64,000 bases of DNA from NCBI GenBank assembly GCA_963850205.1, contig CAWKKJ010000011.1, forward strand, positions 186,001 to 250,000, read 5' to 3'. The notes beneath the pieces were generated by a model. That model did no database searches. It was not told where the DNA came from and was given only the letters and a program-made list of their open reading frames with translations. The position numbers were made by a program, and so were the translations under genes. Shown here in pieces: positions 1-8,491 of this stretch. The first letter of the stretch is position 1. Each line of letters begins with the position of its first letter. This DNA comes from JACVRW01 sp963850205. GTDB taxonomy: Bacteria > Actinomycetota > Thermoleophilia > Solirubrobacterales > Thermoleophilaceae.

Positions 1-40
1 CAGTGCGGTTGCCCGTATCGACGCGGGCCGTTGCGAGGCT

Positions 41-46
41 TAGCCT
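41..46 (+). promoter_or_regulatory. -10 element, leaderless start of first histidine kinase
   Basis: TAGCCT is followed by exactly 8 nt and then the ATG at 55. This matches the TANNNT-N6-8-start pattern seen repeatedly in this window and favours ATG 55 over the in-frame TTG at 31. GGTGGGGG lies directly against the ATG, too close for a normal Shine-Dalgarno site. Confidence 0.5.
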
Positions 47-54
47 GGTGGGGG

Positions 55-1788
55 ATGCTCGCCCGCCTCACGCGCGACCTGTTCGATCCCCGCACCTACG
101 GGCGCATCCTCTACCTGCTGCTCGCGCTTCCGCTGGGCATCGCCGAGTTCACCTTCCTGGTCACCACGATCTCGCTCGGGGTGGGCCTCCTGGTCACCCT
201 CGTCGGGATCCCCATCCTGATCGCCGTGGTCTACGTCTGGCGCTGGATCGCGCAGCTCGAGCGCCAGCTGATCGGCCTGCTCACCGGCCGGGCGATCCCG
301 CGGCCGTACCGCCCCGACCCGGCGGGCTCGTGGTGGGACCGCCTGCGCGCCCGCCTGGCCGATCCCGCCACCTGGAAGGACCTCGTGTTCCTCCTGCTGC
401 AGCTGCCGCTGGGGATCGTCTCCTTCACGGTCACCGCCGCGGTCCTGGGCGCGGCGTTGCAGACCCTGACCGCCCCGGCCTGGTTCTGGGCGGTGGAGGG
501 CGGTCTCGACTTCGGGGTGCTGAACATCGACACCGCGTGGGAAGCCTTCGCCCTGGTGCCGGTGGGAGTCCTGCTGACGTTCGTGGGCATCCCTGCGCTG
601 GGCGCGCTGGGCAGGCTCTACGGCGAGCTGGCCGGCGTGCTGCTCGGCTCGAACGCCGATCCGGTGCTCACCGCCGAGGTGACCGACCTGCGCGACGCCC
701 GTTCACGCATCATCGCCGCCGGTGACGCCGAGCGGCGGCGAATCGAGCGTGACCTCCACGACGGGGCCCAGCAGCGCCTGGTGGCGCTGGCCCTCACCCT
801 GCGGACCGCGGAGAAGCGGGCGGCGGAGGGCGATCCCCAGGCGCCGGAGCTGATGCGACGAGCCGGCGACGAGGCGGGCCTGGCGCTCAAGGAGCTGCGC
901 GACCTGGCCCGGGGCATCCATCCGGCGATCCTGACCAACCGCGGGCTGGCGGCCGCGCTGGACGACCTGGCGGCGCGGGCCACCGTGCCGGTGGAGGTGG
1001 TGGAGGCGCCCTCGGCCCGGCTCCCCGACGAGGTGGAGGCCGCGGCTTACTTCGTGGTCTCCGAGTGCTTGGCCAACATCGGCAAGCACGCCCAGGCCAC
1101 GCACGCCACGGTGGCGGTCAGCGTCGACGCGGGTCGGGTGGCGGTGACCGTGGCCGACGACGGCGCCGGCGGCGCCGACCTCGACGGCGGCAGCGGCCTG
1201 CAGGGCCTCCGCGACCGCGTGGGCGCCCTGGACGGCCGCCTGGGAGTGGAGAGCCCGGCGGGGGCCGGGACCCGCGTGCGGGCCCTCATTCCACTGGCGC
1301 TGCCCTCGCAGTCGGGGGATCCGCTCGCGACGGGTGTGGTCCTGCCCGACGAGGTCGCGGCCGAGCGGATGGCCGCCCGTCGCCGTCTGCTGCGGATCCG
1401 GCTGGCCGCGCTGGGCGTGATCGCGTTCGTGCTCGTGTTGATCTGGTACGTCACGCCGTCGCCCTCGTTCTGGCCGGTGTGGCCGCTGCTCGGCCTCGGC
1501 CTGGTAGGCGGCCTCGACGCCTGGCTGACGCTCGCGAGCCCTCCCTGGCGCGAGTCCGACCTGGCCGAAGGCGCCGACCTGGCCGCGCTGCGCCGGCGCC
1601 GCTCGCTCGTTCTCAGCGCGGGCGCGCTCGGCATGGTGAACGCCGTCATCGTCGGCGTCTGGCTGGCCGCCGGAGGCGGCTACTTCTGGCCGGCGTGGCC
1701 CATTCTGGGCTCCGCCCTGGCGCTCGCGATCAAGGCGCTGCCGGTCACCGCGAGGCTCCACAAGCGCCTCGCGGGGCCTCTCAGCTAG
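55..1788 (+). CDS. Sensor histidine kinase (HisKA_3 type) with N-terminal membrane sensor and C-terminal 2TM domain
   Basis: A 577-residue NarL-partner type kinase. Residues 1-210 hold several hydrophobic helices of the 'putative sensor' type. The phospho-acceptor motif ERDLHDGAQQRL gives His235. The ATPase domain follows (about 290-420), with an N-box near SECLANIGKHAQ and a G-box DGGSGLQGLRDR. After the ATPase domain there are four more hydrophobic helices (about 445-570), two copies of a W-rich 2TM-like unit, so the kinase core lies between two membrane regions. No response regulator is adjacent inside the window; one could lie upstream of position 1. The signal sensed is unknown. The 3' end overlaps the convergent YbaK gene by 8 bp. 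Confidence 0.85.
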   Translation: MLARLTRDLFDPRTYGRILYLLLALPLGIAEFTFLVTTISLGVGLLVTLVGIPILIAVVYVWRWIAQLERQLIGLLTGRAIPRPYRPDPAGSWWDRLRARLADPATWKDLVFLLLQLPLGIVSFTVTAAVLGAALQTLTAPAWFWAVEGGLDFGVLNIDTAWEAFALVPVGVLLTFVGIPALGALGRLYGELAGVLLGSNADPVLTAEVTDLRDARSRIIAAGDAERRRIERDLHDGAQQRLVALALTLRTAEKRAAEGDPQAPELMRRAGDEAGLALKELRDLARGIHPAILTNRGLAAALDDLAARATVPVEVVEAPSARLPDEVEAAAYFVVSECLANIGKHAQATHATVAVSVDAGRVAVTVADDGAGGADLDGGSGLQGLRDRVGALDGRLGVESPAGAGTRVRALIPLALPSQSGDPLATGVVLPDEVAAERMAARRRLLRIRLAALGVIAFVLVLIWYVTPSPSFWPVWPLLGLGLVGGLDAWLTLASPPWRESDLAEGADLAALRRRRSLVLSAGALGMVNAVIVGVWLAAGGGYFWPAWPILGSALALAIKALPVTARLHKRLAGPLS

Positions 1789-2257
1789 CCGACTGAGCGC
1801 CCTGCGCCTCGCCGACGGCGAGCACCCGAGCGCCGGTGCAGCGGCACAGCTCGCGCGGGTCCACACAGAACAGGCTGTGAGGATCGCCGGCGGCGGCCCA
1901 GACGCGCTCGTGCCCGAGCAGCTCCTCGTCGAAGACCACCGGAAGGTCGTGGCCGAAGGGAGGCACGCCGCCGATGGCGAAGCCGGTGGCGGCGCGGACC
2001 TCGTCGGCGCCCGCCTGCCGGACCTCGGCGACATCGAGGGCATCGGCGAGCTTCTCGGTGTCGATCCGGTGCCGTCCCGACGCGACGCAGACCACCGGGT
2101 CGCCGTCGGCCACGAACACGATCGATTTGGCGATCTCGGCCTCCTGGCAGCCCACCGCGAGCGCGGCGTCACGCACGGTGCGCGTGGAGGATTCGAGCCG
2201 CTGGACGTGCACGGGGATCCCGAGATCGCGCGCGCAGTCGGCCACCTTGTCCCTCAC
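1781..2257 (-). CDS. YbaK/EbsC-family aminoacyl-tRNA deacylase
   Basis: A 158-residue protein covering a complete YbaK/ProX fold. Family members hydrolyse mischarged tRNA (for example Cys-tRNA-Pro or Ala-tRNA-Pro) in trans. Visible family features are KSIVFVADGDPVV, a conserved region around ATGFAIGGVPPFGH (GX2GGVXP) and the C-terminal segment with VDPRELCRCTGA. Which mischarged tRNA it edits cannot be read from sequence. It starts with GTG, overlapping the stop of the upstream acyltransferase by 4 bp (GTGA), so the two are probably translationally coupled although their functions look unrelated. Confidence 0.85.
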   Translation of the reverse strand: MRDKVADCARDLGIPVHVQRLESSTRTVRDAALAVGCQEAEIAKSIVFVADGDPVVCVASGRHRIDTEKLADALDVAEVRQAGADEVRAATGFAIGGVPPFGHDLPVVFDEELLGHERVWAAAGDPHSLFCVDPRELCRCTGARVLAVGEAQGAQSAS

Positions 2258-3687
2258 GGCCGCACCGCCTCGGGCGCGAGCTCAGGCTGGGCCGACAGCT
2301 CGACCTCCGCGGCGTCCGCGAGCTCCTCCAGAGCCTCGCGCACGTCGGCGGCCACCTCGTCGAGGTCCCACAGCACGTCGTAGTCGCCCACCAGCCCGAA
2401 GTTGATCGAGCCGTCGTAGGAGAGCAGCGCCACGCCCAGGCCCTGGTTCTTGGCCAACGGGACCATGGGAAAGGTCTCGAGCATGCGCCGGCCCAGGAGG
2501 TAGAGCGGGAACTGAGGACCGGGCACGTTGGTGATCACCAGGTTGAAGAAGCGCTGGCGCGAGGAGAGCCGGGCGGCCTGGTCCATGATCGTCGGCGGGG
2601 CAAACCCGGTGAGCTCGGTGAGCACCTGGGCGCCCACCGCCTGCCCGCCGGCCTTCAGGTGCTTCAGCTCCTCACGCACGATGTCCAGGCGCGCCACCGG
2701 CTCCTGGCACCAGACCGGCAGCGGGACCATCATCGCCGCCACCCGGTTGCCCAGGGCGCCGCGCTCGGTGTCGGAGCGGACGCTGACCGGCACCATCGCC
2801 TTCAGCTCCAAGCCGTCGGTCTTGACGCCGCGCCCGCGCAGGTGCTTGCCCAGCGCGCCGGCGACCGTGGCCACCACCACGTCGTTGACCGTGCCGCCCA
2901 GGCGGTCCTTGATCGCCTTGATGTCGGCGAGCTCGGCCCGCACCCAGGTGTAGCGCCGGTGAGGCCCGATCGTCTGGTTGTAGGGGCTGGCGGGCGCCGG
3001 GTTGAGCCCGGCCCAGGCCATGGCGCCCACGCCCACCGCGGCGTCCTTGAGCCCGGCCAGGACACGCCGGGGGCCGCGCAGCACCGCCCGCACCGACCGG
3101 GTCACCTCGGCCGGCACCGTGGCCCGCTCGACCAGCGCCTCGCCCAGGAGCTGGGCCTGGCTGGGAAGCGGGCGGGGCAGCCAGCGATCGCCCGGGTCTG
3201 TCGGCGCGGCGGGCTCCGGCGAGGTGTCGAACAGGACCGAGACGATGTCGATCCCCGAGATCCCGTCCACCAGCGCGTGATGGGTCTTGGCCAGCAGGGC
3301 GAAGCGCCCGCCCTCGAGCCCCTCGGCCAGCCACAGCTCCCACAGCGGCTTGTCGCGGTCGAGCGACTGGGCGAAGACCCTGCCGGCGAGGTCGCGCAGC
3401 TGATCCTCCGAGCCGGGGGAGGGGAGCGCCGTGTAGCGCACGTGGTAGCGCAGGTTGAAGTGGGGATCGTCGACCCACTTGGGCCGCCCCTGCCCGAGCG
3501 GCACATAGGCCAGCCGCTGGCGGTAGCGGGGCACGAGCGACAGCCGGCGCTCGATGGCGTCGATCAACTCGTCGTAGGGGGGAGGGGGTCCCTCGAACAG
3601 CATCACCGAGGCCACGTGCATGTGGGCGGAGGCGTCCTCCAGGTGGAGGAACGAGGCGTCCAGTCCGGTCAGGCGCTCAGCGGGCAC
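2254..3687 (-). CDS. Wax ester synthase / diacylglycerol acyltransferase (WS/DGAT)
   Basis: A 477-residue bifunctional acyltransferase that esterifies diacylglycerol or fatty alcohol with acyl-CoA, giving storage triacylglycerol or wax ester. The HHXXXDG catalytic motif is HHALVDG at residues 136-142. The N-terminal signature LTGLDASFLHLED and the C-terminal NVPGPQFPLYLLG segment are typical of the family, and the length is normal. This family is widespread in lipid-storing actinobacteria. The GTG start is supported by TAATTT 7 nt upstream, implying a leaderless message. It overlaps the ybaK-like gene by 4 bp downstream. Confidence 0.92.
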   Translation of the reverse strand: MPAERLTGLDASFLHLEDASAHMHVASVMLFEGPPPPYDELIDAIERRLSLVPRYRQRLAYVPLGQGRPKWVDDPHFNLRYHVRYTALPSPGSEDQLRDLAGRVFAQSLDRDKPLWELWLAEGLEGGRFALLAKTHHALVDGISGIDIVSVLFDTSPEPAAPTDPGDRWLPRPLPSQAQLLGEALVERATVPAEVTRSVRAVLRGPRRVLAGLKDAAVGVGAMAWAGLNPAPASPYNQTIGPHRRYTWVRAELADIKAIKDRLGGTVNDVVVATVAGALGKHLRGRGVKTDGLELKAMVPVSVRSDTERGALGNRVAAMMVPLPVWCQEPVARLDIVREELKHLKAGGQAVGAQVLTELTGFAPPTIMDQAARLSSRQRFFNLVITNVPGPQFPLYLLGRRMLETFPMVPLAKNQGLGVALLSYDGSINFGLVGDYDVLWDLDEVAADVREALEELADAAEVELSAQPELAPEAVRP

Positions 3688-3694
3688 TCACCCC

Positions 3695-3700
3695 AAATTA
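3695..3700 (-). promoter_or_regulatory. -10 element of WS/DGAT gene (leaderless)
   Basis: On the minus strand TAATTT, then 7 nt, then the GTG at 3687. This is the most AT-rich spot between the acyltransferase and the Pol IV gene, and it lies in the 18-bp gap after the Pol IV stop. Confidence 0.5.
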
Positions 3701-3705
3701 GCGCG

Positions 3706-4770
3706 TCAGAGCGAGAGGCTGAGCTGGTCGGTTGCCGGGACCTCGCGGGCGCCCTCGTCGAGTCCGGCCACCCGGACGCCGATAAGGCGGACCGGGCGCC
3801 GCGGCGCCAGCCGCAGCAGCAGGTCGCGAGCCACCGCGCCGACCGTCTGGAGGTCGTTGACCGGGGCCTCCAGCGTGTGCGCGCGGGTGACCGTGCGGAA
3901 GTCGTCGTAGCGCACCTTGATGCCGATCGTCCGTCCCTTGCGCTCGTCCCGCGCCAGCGCCGCGCAGAGCTGCTCGGTGAGGCGGTCAAGCTCTGGCTCG
4001 AGCTGGTCGCGGCCGCGAAGATCGCGGTCGAAGGTGGTCTCCCGGGACTCCGACTTGGCCGCCCTGGCCACCTCCAGCGGGCGATCGTCCTCGAAGCGGG
4101 CGAGGCGACCGAGCCAGGGGCCGAGCCGCGTGCCGAACAGCTCCGCGAGGCGCTCGTCGGCCGTGGCCCCGAGGTCCTCCAGGTTCGTGATCTGTTGCGC
4201 CTCGAGCCGGGCCAGGGTCTTGGGGCCGATGCCGGGCACCAATCCCGGCGAGGCGCCGGCAAAGCGCGCCCGCGCCTCGGCGGCCGACAGCACCACGAAG
4301 CCGTCGGGCTTCTCCGCATCCGAGGCCACCTTGGCCACGAGCTTGTTCGGTCCCAGCCCCACCGAGCACGTGAGGCCGGTGGCCGTCCGCGCGGCCTCCT
4401 TGACCCGTGCCGCGGCGGCCCGGGGACGCTCGAAGCCGGTCAGGTCGAGGTAGGCCTCGTCGAGGCCCACCACCTCCACGATCTCCACGTGCTCGCGCAG
4501 CACCGTCATCAGCTCGCGCGAGCGCGCGCGGTAGTGCTCGAAGTCCGGGGCCAGGAAGACCGCGTCCGGGCACAGCCGCCGCGCCCGCTCCGCCGGGGTG
4601 GCGGAGAAGATGCCGAAGCGACGGGCCTCGTAGCTTGCGGTGGTGACCACCGCACGTGGTCCGCTGCCCGCCACCACCACCGGCAGCCCGCGCAGGTCGG
4701 GATGCCGCTGAAGCTCCACCGACACGTAGAACGCATCGCAGTCGAAGTGCGCGATGGCGCGGGTTTCCAC
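3706..4770 (-). CDS. dinB: DNA polymerase IV (Y-family)
   Basis: Error-prone translesion polymerase, about 354 residues from the GTG chosen. N-terminal HFDCDAFYVSVE carries the first catalytic Asp. GLDEAYLDLTG carries the second Asp-Glu pair. Helix-hairpin-helix residues follow (GIGPKTLARLEAQQI) and a little-finger domain ends the protein. An open frame runs 40 residues further upstream, including an ATG at 4809, but the extension is unlike Pol IV. A TAGCGT box sits exactly 7 nt before GTG 4770, which places residue 1 nine residues before the catalytic Asp, as usual in the family. The C-terminus lacks an obvious beta-clamp binding peptide. I see no SOS box. Confidence 0.92.
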   Translation of the reverse strand: METRAIAHFDCDAFYVSVELQRHPDLRGLPVVVAGSGPRAVVTTASYEARRFGIFSATPAERARRLCPDAVFLAPDFEHYRARSRELMTVLREHVEIVEVVGLDEAYLDLTGFERPRAAAARVKEAARTATGLTCSVGLGPNKLVAKVASDAEKPDGFVVLSAAEARARFAGASPGLVPGIGPKTLARLEAQQITNLEDLGATADERLAELFGTRLGPWLGRLARFEDDRPLEVARAAKSESRETTFDRDLRGRDQLEPELDRLTEQLCAALARDERKGRTIGIKVRYDDFRTVTRAHTLEAPVNDLQTVGAVARDLLLRLAPRRPVRLIGVRVAGLDEGAREVPATDQLSLSL

Positions 4771-4777
4771 CTCATCG

Positions 4778-4783
4778 ACGCTA
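4778..4783 (-). promoter_or_regulatory. -10 element of dinB (leaderless)
   Basis: Minus-strand TAGCGT, then 7 nt, then GTG at 4770. It decides the dinB start against ATG 4809. Confidence 0.5.
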
Positions 4784-4860
4784 GCGCCCGGCCGGGACGG
4801 CTCGTACATCCGGCCGAGAGGTCTGGTGGGAATCGGCGAGCGACTGGGCGTGGCTGGCAA

Positions 4861-4907
4861 GTCCGGTGGACGGAGTCGATGCCAGGGCATCGGCGAGTCC
4901 GCCGGAC
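4861..4907 (-). terminator. Long hairpin after the SDR gene
   Basis: Arms 4861-4871 and 4897-4907 pair over 11 bp with one G-U. After a 5/4-nt internal loop, CGATGC (4877-4882) pairs with GCATCG (4887-4892) around a CAGG loop. It lies about 55 nt past the SDR stop and before the dinB promoter. There is no U-tract, as is common in high-GC actinobacteria. The rest of the 192-bp gap 4771-4962 shows nothing else. Confidence 0.5.
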
Positions 4908-4962
4908 GCAGCCAGGCGCGTCCAGGCGCCGCCGAAACCGCCAGAACTTGAGGACGGGTGTA

Positions 4963-5655
4963 CTAGTTCGACTGGCGAACGGGGCGCACGAGGATCTCGT
5001 TCACGTCCACGTGCGGCGGCTGGGTGAGCGCGAAGAGCACGGCGCGGGCCACGTCATCGGCCTCCAGGGCGCCGCTCACCGCGTTCTCGAAGAAGGGCGT
5101 GTCCACCATGCCCGGCTCGATCAGCGTCACCTTGATGTCGCTGTCGCCGACCTCCTGTCGCAACCCCTCGCCCATTGACGTGACGGCGAACTTCGTGGCC
5201 GAGTAGAGCGAGCCGGGCAGGGCACGCCGGCCGGCGATGGAGCTGGTGAGGATGAGATGGCCGCTTCCCTGCTCCTTGAAGTGGCCGAGGACGGCCCTGA
5301 TCGAGAGCGCGGCGCCGAGCACGTTGGTGTCGATCATCGCCTTCCAGTGCTCCACCGACTCCTCGAGAAAGCCGCGCTTGGCCCCGAACCCGGCGTTGGC
5401 GAAGTAGGCGTCCAGGCGGCCGAAGCGCTCGAGCGCGGTCGCCACGAGGGCCTGCTGGTCCTCCCAGCTGGTCACGTCGCAGCGCTGCGCGAACGCCGTC
5501 TCCTCGCCGCCCAAGTCGTCAGCGAGCGCCGTGAGCTTGTCCTCCGAGCGGGCGGCCAGCACCACCCGGTGGCCGAACTCCACCGCCCGGCGCGCCGTGG
5601 CGGCGCCGATGCCGGTGCTCGCGCCGGTGATGACCAGGACGGGTTCGTCGGGCAC
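4963..5655 (-). CDS. Short-chain dehydrogenase/reductase (SDR)
   Basis: A classical SDR of 230 residues. The NAD(P)-binding GASTGIG motif is at residues 11-17, NAG at about 87-89 and the catalytic YSATK at about 151-155 with a Ser in TSSIAGRR before it. Basic residues after beta-2 (AARSEDK) suggest NADP preference (inference). Substrate cannot be predicted; the nearest described types are YdfG-like 3-hydroxy acid dehydrogenases. The frame is open far upstream, but the fold begins at the GTG at 5655; an alternative GTG lies at 5679. It is a single-gene unit followed by a strong hairpin. Confidence 0.85.
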   Translation of the reverse strand: MPDEPVLVITGASTGIGAATARRAVEFGHRVVLAARSEDKLTALADDLGGEETAFAQRCDVTSWEDQQALVATALERFGRLDAYFANAGFGAKRGFLEESVEHWKAMIDTNVLGAALSIRAVLGHFKEQGSGHLILTSSIAGRRALPGSLYSATKFAVTSMGEGLRQEVGDSDIKVTLIEPGMVDTPFFENAVSGALEADDVARAVLFALTQPPHVDVNEILVRPVRQSN

Positions 5656-5759
5656 GGGCGGGGTTGTATCAGCCGGGACCACCGGGACCGGCCTACCCCG
5701 AATGCGCCCGGCCACCGCAACCGGGTGTAGTCGACGGCCTCGACGGGAACACCGGAAGG

Positions 5760-6640
5760 GTGCTCGCGTTGACGGACCTGCGCCGGCGCTACGGGGACAC
5801 CGTTGCCCTCGACGGGCTGTCGCTCGAGGTCCCGGAGGGCGAGGTCGTGGGCTTCGTGGGGCGAAACGGGGCAGGCAAGACGACGGCCATGCGGATCGCG
5901 CTCGGCGTGCTGGAGGCGGACTCCGGCGAGGTCCGCTGGCGGGACCGCCCGGTGGACCGCGAGGCGCAGAACCGCTTCGGCTACCTCCCTGAGGAGCGTG
6001 GCCTCTATCCCAAGATGCAGGTCGACCGCCAGCTGCGCTACATGGCCGAGCTCCACGGGGTCCCGCCGGCCGAGGCCGACGAGGCGGCCCGGTCCTGGAT
6101 CGAGCGGCTTGGGCTGGCCGAGCGGGCCGAGGCCCGGGTGGAGGAGCTGTCGCTGGGAAACCAGCAGCGGGTGCAGCTGGCGGTGGCGCTGGTGCACCAG
6201 CCGGATGTCCTGATCCTCGACGAGCCCTTCTCGGGTCTCGATCCGATCGGCACCGACCTGATGGCCGAGGTGCTGTTCGAGCGCGCCCGTCAGGGGGCGG
6301 GTGGTTTCTTACACAGCTCGACCTGGTGGAGCGCATCTGCGATCGGGTGACGATCATCGACAGCGGGCGTGTGGTGGCCGCCGGCACGGTGGAGGAGCTG
6401 CGCTCGCAGCGCTCGGAGGCGGCGCGCATGCGCGTGGCCGTGCAGGGGGCGGGGGAGGGCTGGCACGAGCGCCTCCGGGTGTCTCCCTGCTGGGGACCGA
6501 CGAACGCGGCCATCTCCTCGAGCTCGAGGACGGCACTGATGACGAGCAGCTTCTGGAGCCGCCGGGCCGAGGGGCGGGTCTGTGCTTGGCGCCGAGCGTC
6601 CGACGCTGGCCGAGCTCTTCGCGAGGTGGTGGAGCGATGA
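5760..6640 (+). pseudogene. ABC transporter ATP-binding protein, broken by at least four frameshifts
   Basis: An NatA-like exporter ATPase is recognisable when frames are joined. Frame one gives Walker A GRNGAGKTT, signature LSLGNQQRVQLA and Walker B LILDEPFSGLDP. Frame is lost at 6300-6313, exactly at the H-loop (expected VVxSSHQL). It resumes as a region reading QLDLVERICDRVTIIDSG, shifts again near 6475-6478 (before GVSLLGTDERG), at 6560-6582 (before LGAERPTLAELF) and at 6618-6622, ending REVVER-stop at 6640. GTG 5760 is a plausible start; TTG 5769 has GGAAGG spaced better. The ATGA overlap with the permease gene is preserved. Either a decaying operon or local sequence error. Confidence 0.8.
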
Positions 6641-7820
6641 GCGGCCGGCGGGCGGTAGCACTGGTGGCGCGGCGCGAGTTCAGCGAGCGGGTGCGACAGC
6701 GCTCGTTCCAGGTGTCCACCGCCGTGACGCTGCTGATCGTCGCCGTGGTTGCAATCCTGGCCGGGCTCACGGGCGGGGACGACTCCGAGTCCTTCGAGGT
6801 GGGCACGCAGGGAGCGGAGGCGGCGGCCATCGCGCGCGCCGTCGACGCCATCGGCTCGCAGCAGGACATCAGCGTGGAGGCCCGAGCGGTCGGCAGCGAG
6901 GCGGCGGCCAGGGCGGCCCTGGAGGACGACGAGCTCGACGCGGTGCTGACGGCCGACGGCGAGCTGCTCACCGCCGAGGAGCCGCCGGTGGCCTTGGAGC
7001 GCCTCATGCAGGTATCGGCGCGCCAGGTGCGGTCGGCGGAGGCCCTCCGCGGGCGAGGGACTGAGCGGGGCGGAGGTCCGCCAGAGCCTCGACCCGCCCC
7101 CGCTTCGCGCCGCCTCGCTCGACCCGGGCGGCGACGAGGACGAGCGCCGCGGCGTCGCCGTGGCGGCGTCGTTCCTGCTCTACGGGCAGCTGCTGGTGTA
7201 CGGCTTCTGGGTCGCCATGGGGGTGGTGGAGGAGAAGTCCTCCCGGGTGGTGGAGGTGCTGCTCGCCGCCATCCCTCCGCGGGCGCTGATCGCCGGGAAG
7301 ATCATCGGCCTCGGGCTCCTCGGGCTCGCTCAGTTCGCGCTGCTCGGCGTGGTCGGCCTGGCCATCGCGGCCGCCACGGGTGCGATCGAGCTCGACTCGA
7401 CCAAGCTGGGGATCCTGGCGATCGTCCTGGTCTGGTTCGTTCTCGGTTTCGCGCTCTACGCCGGGGCTGTTCGCGATGGCCGGGGTGCTGGTCTCCCGCC
7501 AGGAGGACGTGCAGAGCACGACCACCCCGCTCACCATGGCGATCATCCTGTCGTTCCTGCTGGTCTTCCCGGCCCTCGACGACCCGTCGGGCGGGCTCGC
7601 CCGCATCGCCTCGCTGGTGCCGTTCTCGTCGCCCCTGGTCATGCCCGGCCGCGTCGCCCTGGGCGAGGCCGGCCCGGTGGAGGTCGCGCTGTCGCTGGTT
7701 CTCCTGGTGGGGACCATCGTGCTGCTGGTGCCGCTGGTGGCGCGGGTCTACGAGGGCGCGGTGCTGCGCATGGGCCGGCCGCTGAAGCTGGTCGAGGCCT
7801 GGCGCGCCGCTCGCGCCTGA
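6637..7820 (+). pseudogene. ABC-2 type permease (NatB-like), broken by two frameshifts
   Basis: The partner of the preceding ATPase. The start MSGRRAVALVARREFSERVR and first membrane helix are followed by a large extracytoplasmic region. A base seems missing near 7056-7059 (GAGGGACTG), after which the frame ELSGAEVR-like, then FLLYGQLLVYGFWVAMGVVEEKS continues. A second shift is one extra G in the run 7463-7466; the correct frame then reads LFAMAGVLVSRQEDVQS and ends ...AWRAARA at 7820. Joined, the product is a normal ABC-2 permease of about 393 residues with a C-terminal set of six helices. Family members export Na+ or lipophilic drugs. As read, no functional permease can be made. Confidence 0.8.
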
Positions 7821-7821
7821 C

Positions 7822-8442
7822 TCAGGGGCCGAGGCGCTCGATCGTCCAGCGGCTCGGGTCGCCGGGCTCCGCGGGGGTGTAGCGGAAGCGGTCGTGCAGC
7901 CGGTTGGCTCGGTTCTGCCAGAACTCCCAGGCCAGCGGCTCGACCCGGTAGCCGCCCCATTCGTCGGACACCGGGAGCTCGCCGGGCCGGTCCAGCGCGG
8001 CCGCCCGCTCCTCGAGCCAGGCCCGGCTCGCCACCGGGCGGCTCTGCGGGGAGGCCAGCGCGCTCAGCTGGCTGGCGCGCGAGCGGCTGTGCGCGTAGGC
8101 CTTGGTCTCGGCGCGCTCCACCCTGGTGACGGGGCCCTCGATCCTCACCTGGCGCCCCAGGAGCGCCCAGTGGAACATCAGCGCGGCCCGCCCGTTCTCC
8201 TCGAGCTCGGCCGCCTTGCGGCTGGCGTAGCTGGTGAAGAAGACGATCCCGCGGCTGTCGACGCCCCTCATCAGCACCATGCGGGCCGAGGGAGCACCGT
8301 CGGCGGTCGCCGTGGCCAGCGCCATCGCCTCCGGCTCGTGCTGGCCGCTGTCGACGGCCTCGCCGAACCAGGCTGTGAACTGCGCCAGCGGGTCGGGATC
8401 CAGCTCCCGCTCCGACAGCGGAAGGTCAGGGGGCGTGCTCAC
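7822..8442 (-). CDS. pdxH: Pyridoxamine/pyridoxine 5'-phosphate oxidase
   Basis: A 206-residue FMN enzyme that oxidises PNP or PMP to pyridoxal 5'-phosphate. Family features: ALATATADGAPSARMVLMRG (FMN binding), FFTSYASRKAAELEENGRAAL, WxxLxRQVRIEG and the C-terminal WQNRANRLHDRFRY, which forms the PLP phosphate site. The GTG start is set by a TACGAT box 6 nt upstream. PLP made here would serve the aminotransferase DapL among others. Convergent with the broken ABC operon, one base apart. Confidence 0.93.
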   Translation of the reverse strand: MSTPPDLPLSERELDPDPLAQFTAWFGEAVDSGQHEPEAMALATATADGAPSARMVLMRGVDSRGIVFFTSYASRKAAELEENGRAALMFHWALLGRQVRIEGPVTRVERAETKAYAHSRSRASQLSALASPQSRPVASRAWLEERAAALDRPGELPVSDEWGGYRVEPLAWEFWQNRANRLHDRFRYTPAEPGDPSRWTIERLGP

Positions 8443-8448
8443 CGGGTC

Positions 8449-8454
8449 ATCGTA
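8449..8454 (-). promoter_or_regulatory. -10 element of pdxH (leaderless)
   Basis: Minus-strand TACGAT, then 6 nt, then GTG 8442. It overlaps the plus-strand -10 of the OsmC gene (8453-8458), so the two divergent promoters share one AT-rich core. Confidence 0.5.
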
Positions 8455-8458
8455 TGCT
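8453..8458 (+). promoter_or_regulatory. -10 element of OsmC-family gene
   Basis: TATGCT at 8453-8458 would give a leader of about 27 nt with the strong Shine-Dalgarno site GGGGGAGAG at 8480-8488 before ATG 8492. No good -35 is visible. Confidence 0.4.
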
Positions 8459-8491
8459 GCGCCCCATCGCAGGCGATCGAGGGGGAGAGAA

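Noticed and set aside
703..2172. 489-codon open frame on the minus strand
   Set aside because: Antisense to the histidine kinase and out of frame with ybaK; Arg/Ala/Gln-rich shadow.
4771..4890. N-terminal extension of dinB to ATG 4809 or further
   Set aside because: The extension is unlike Pol IV, and a -10-like box sits 7 nt before GTG 4770 at the normal start of the fold.
2659..5178. 839-codon open frame on the plus strand
   Set aside because: Antisense to the WS/DGAT, dinB and SDR genes; low-complexity translation and no motif.
6301..7785. 494-codon open frame across both broken ABC genes
   Set aside because: It joins three different frames of the ATPase and permease by chance; only parts of it correspond to the true proteins, so it is not a fusion gene.
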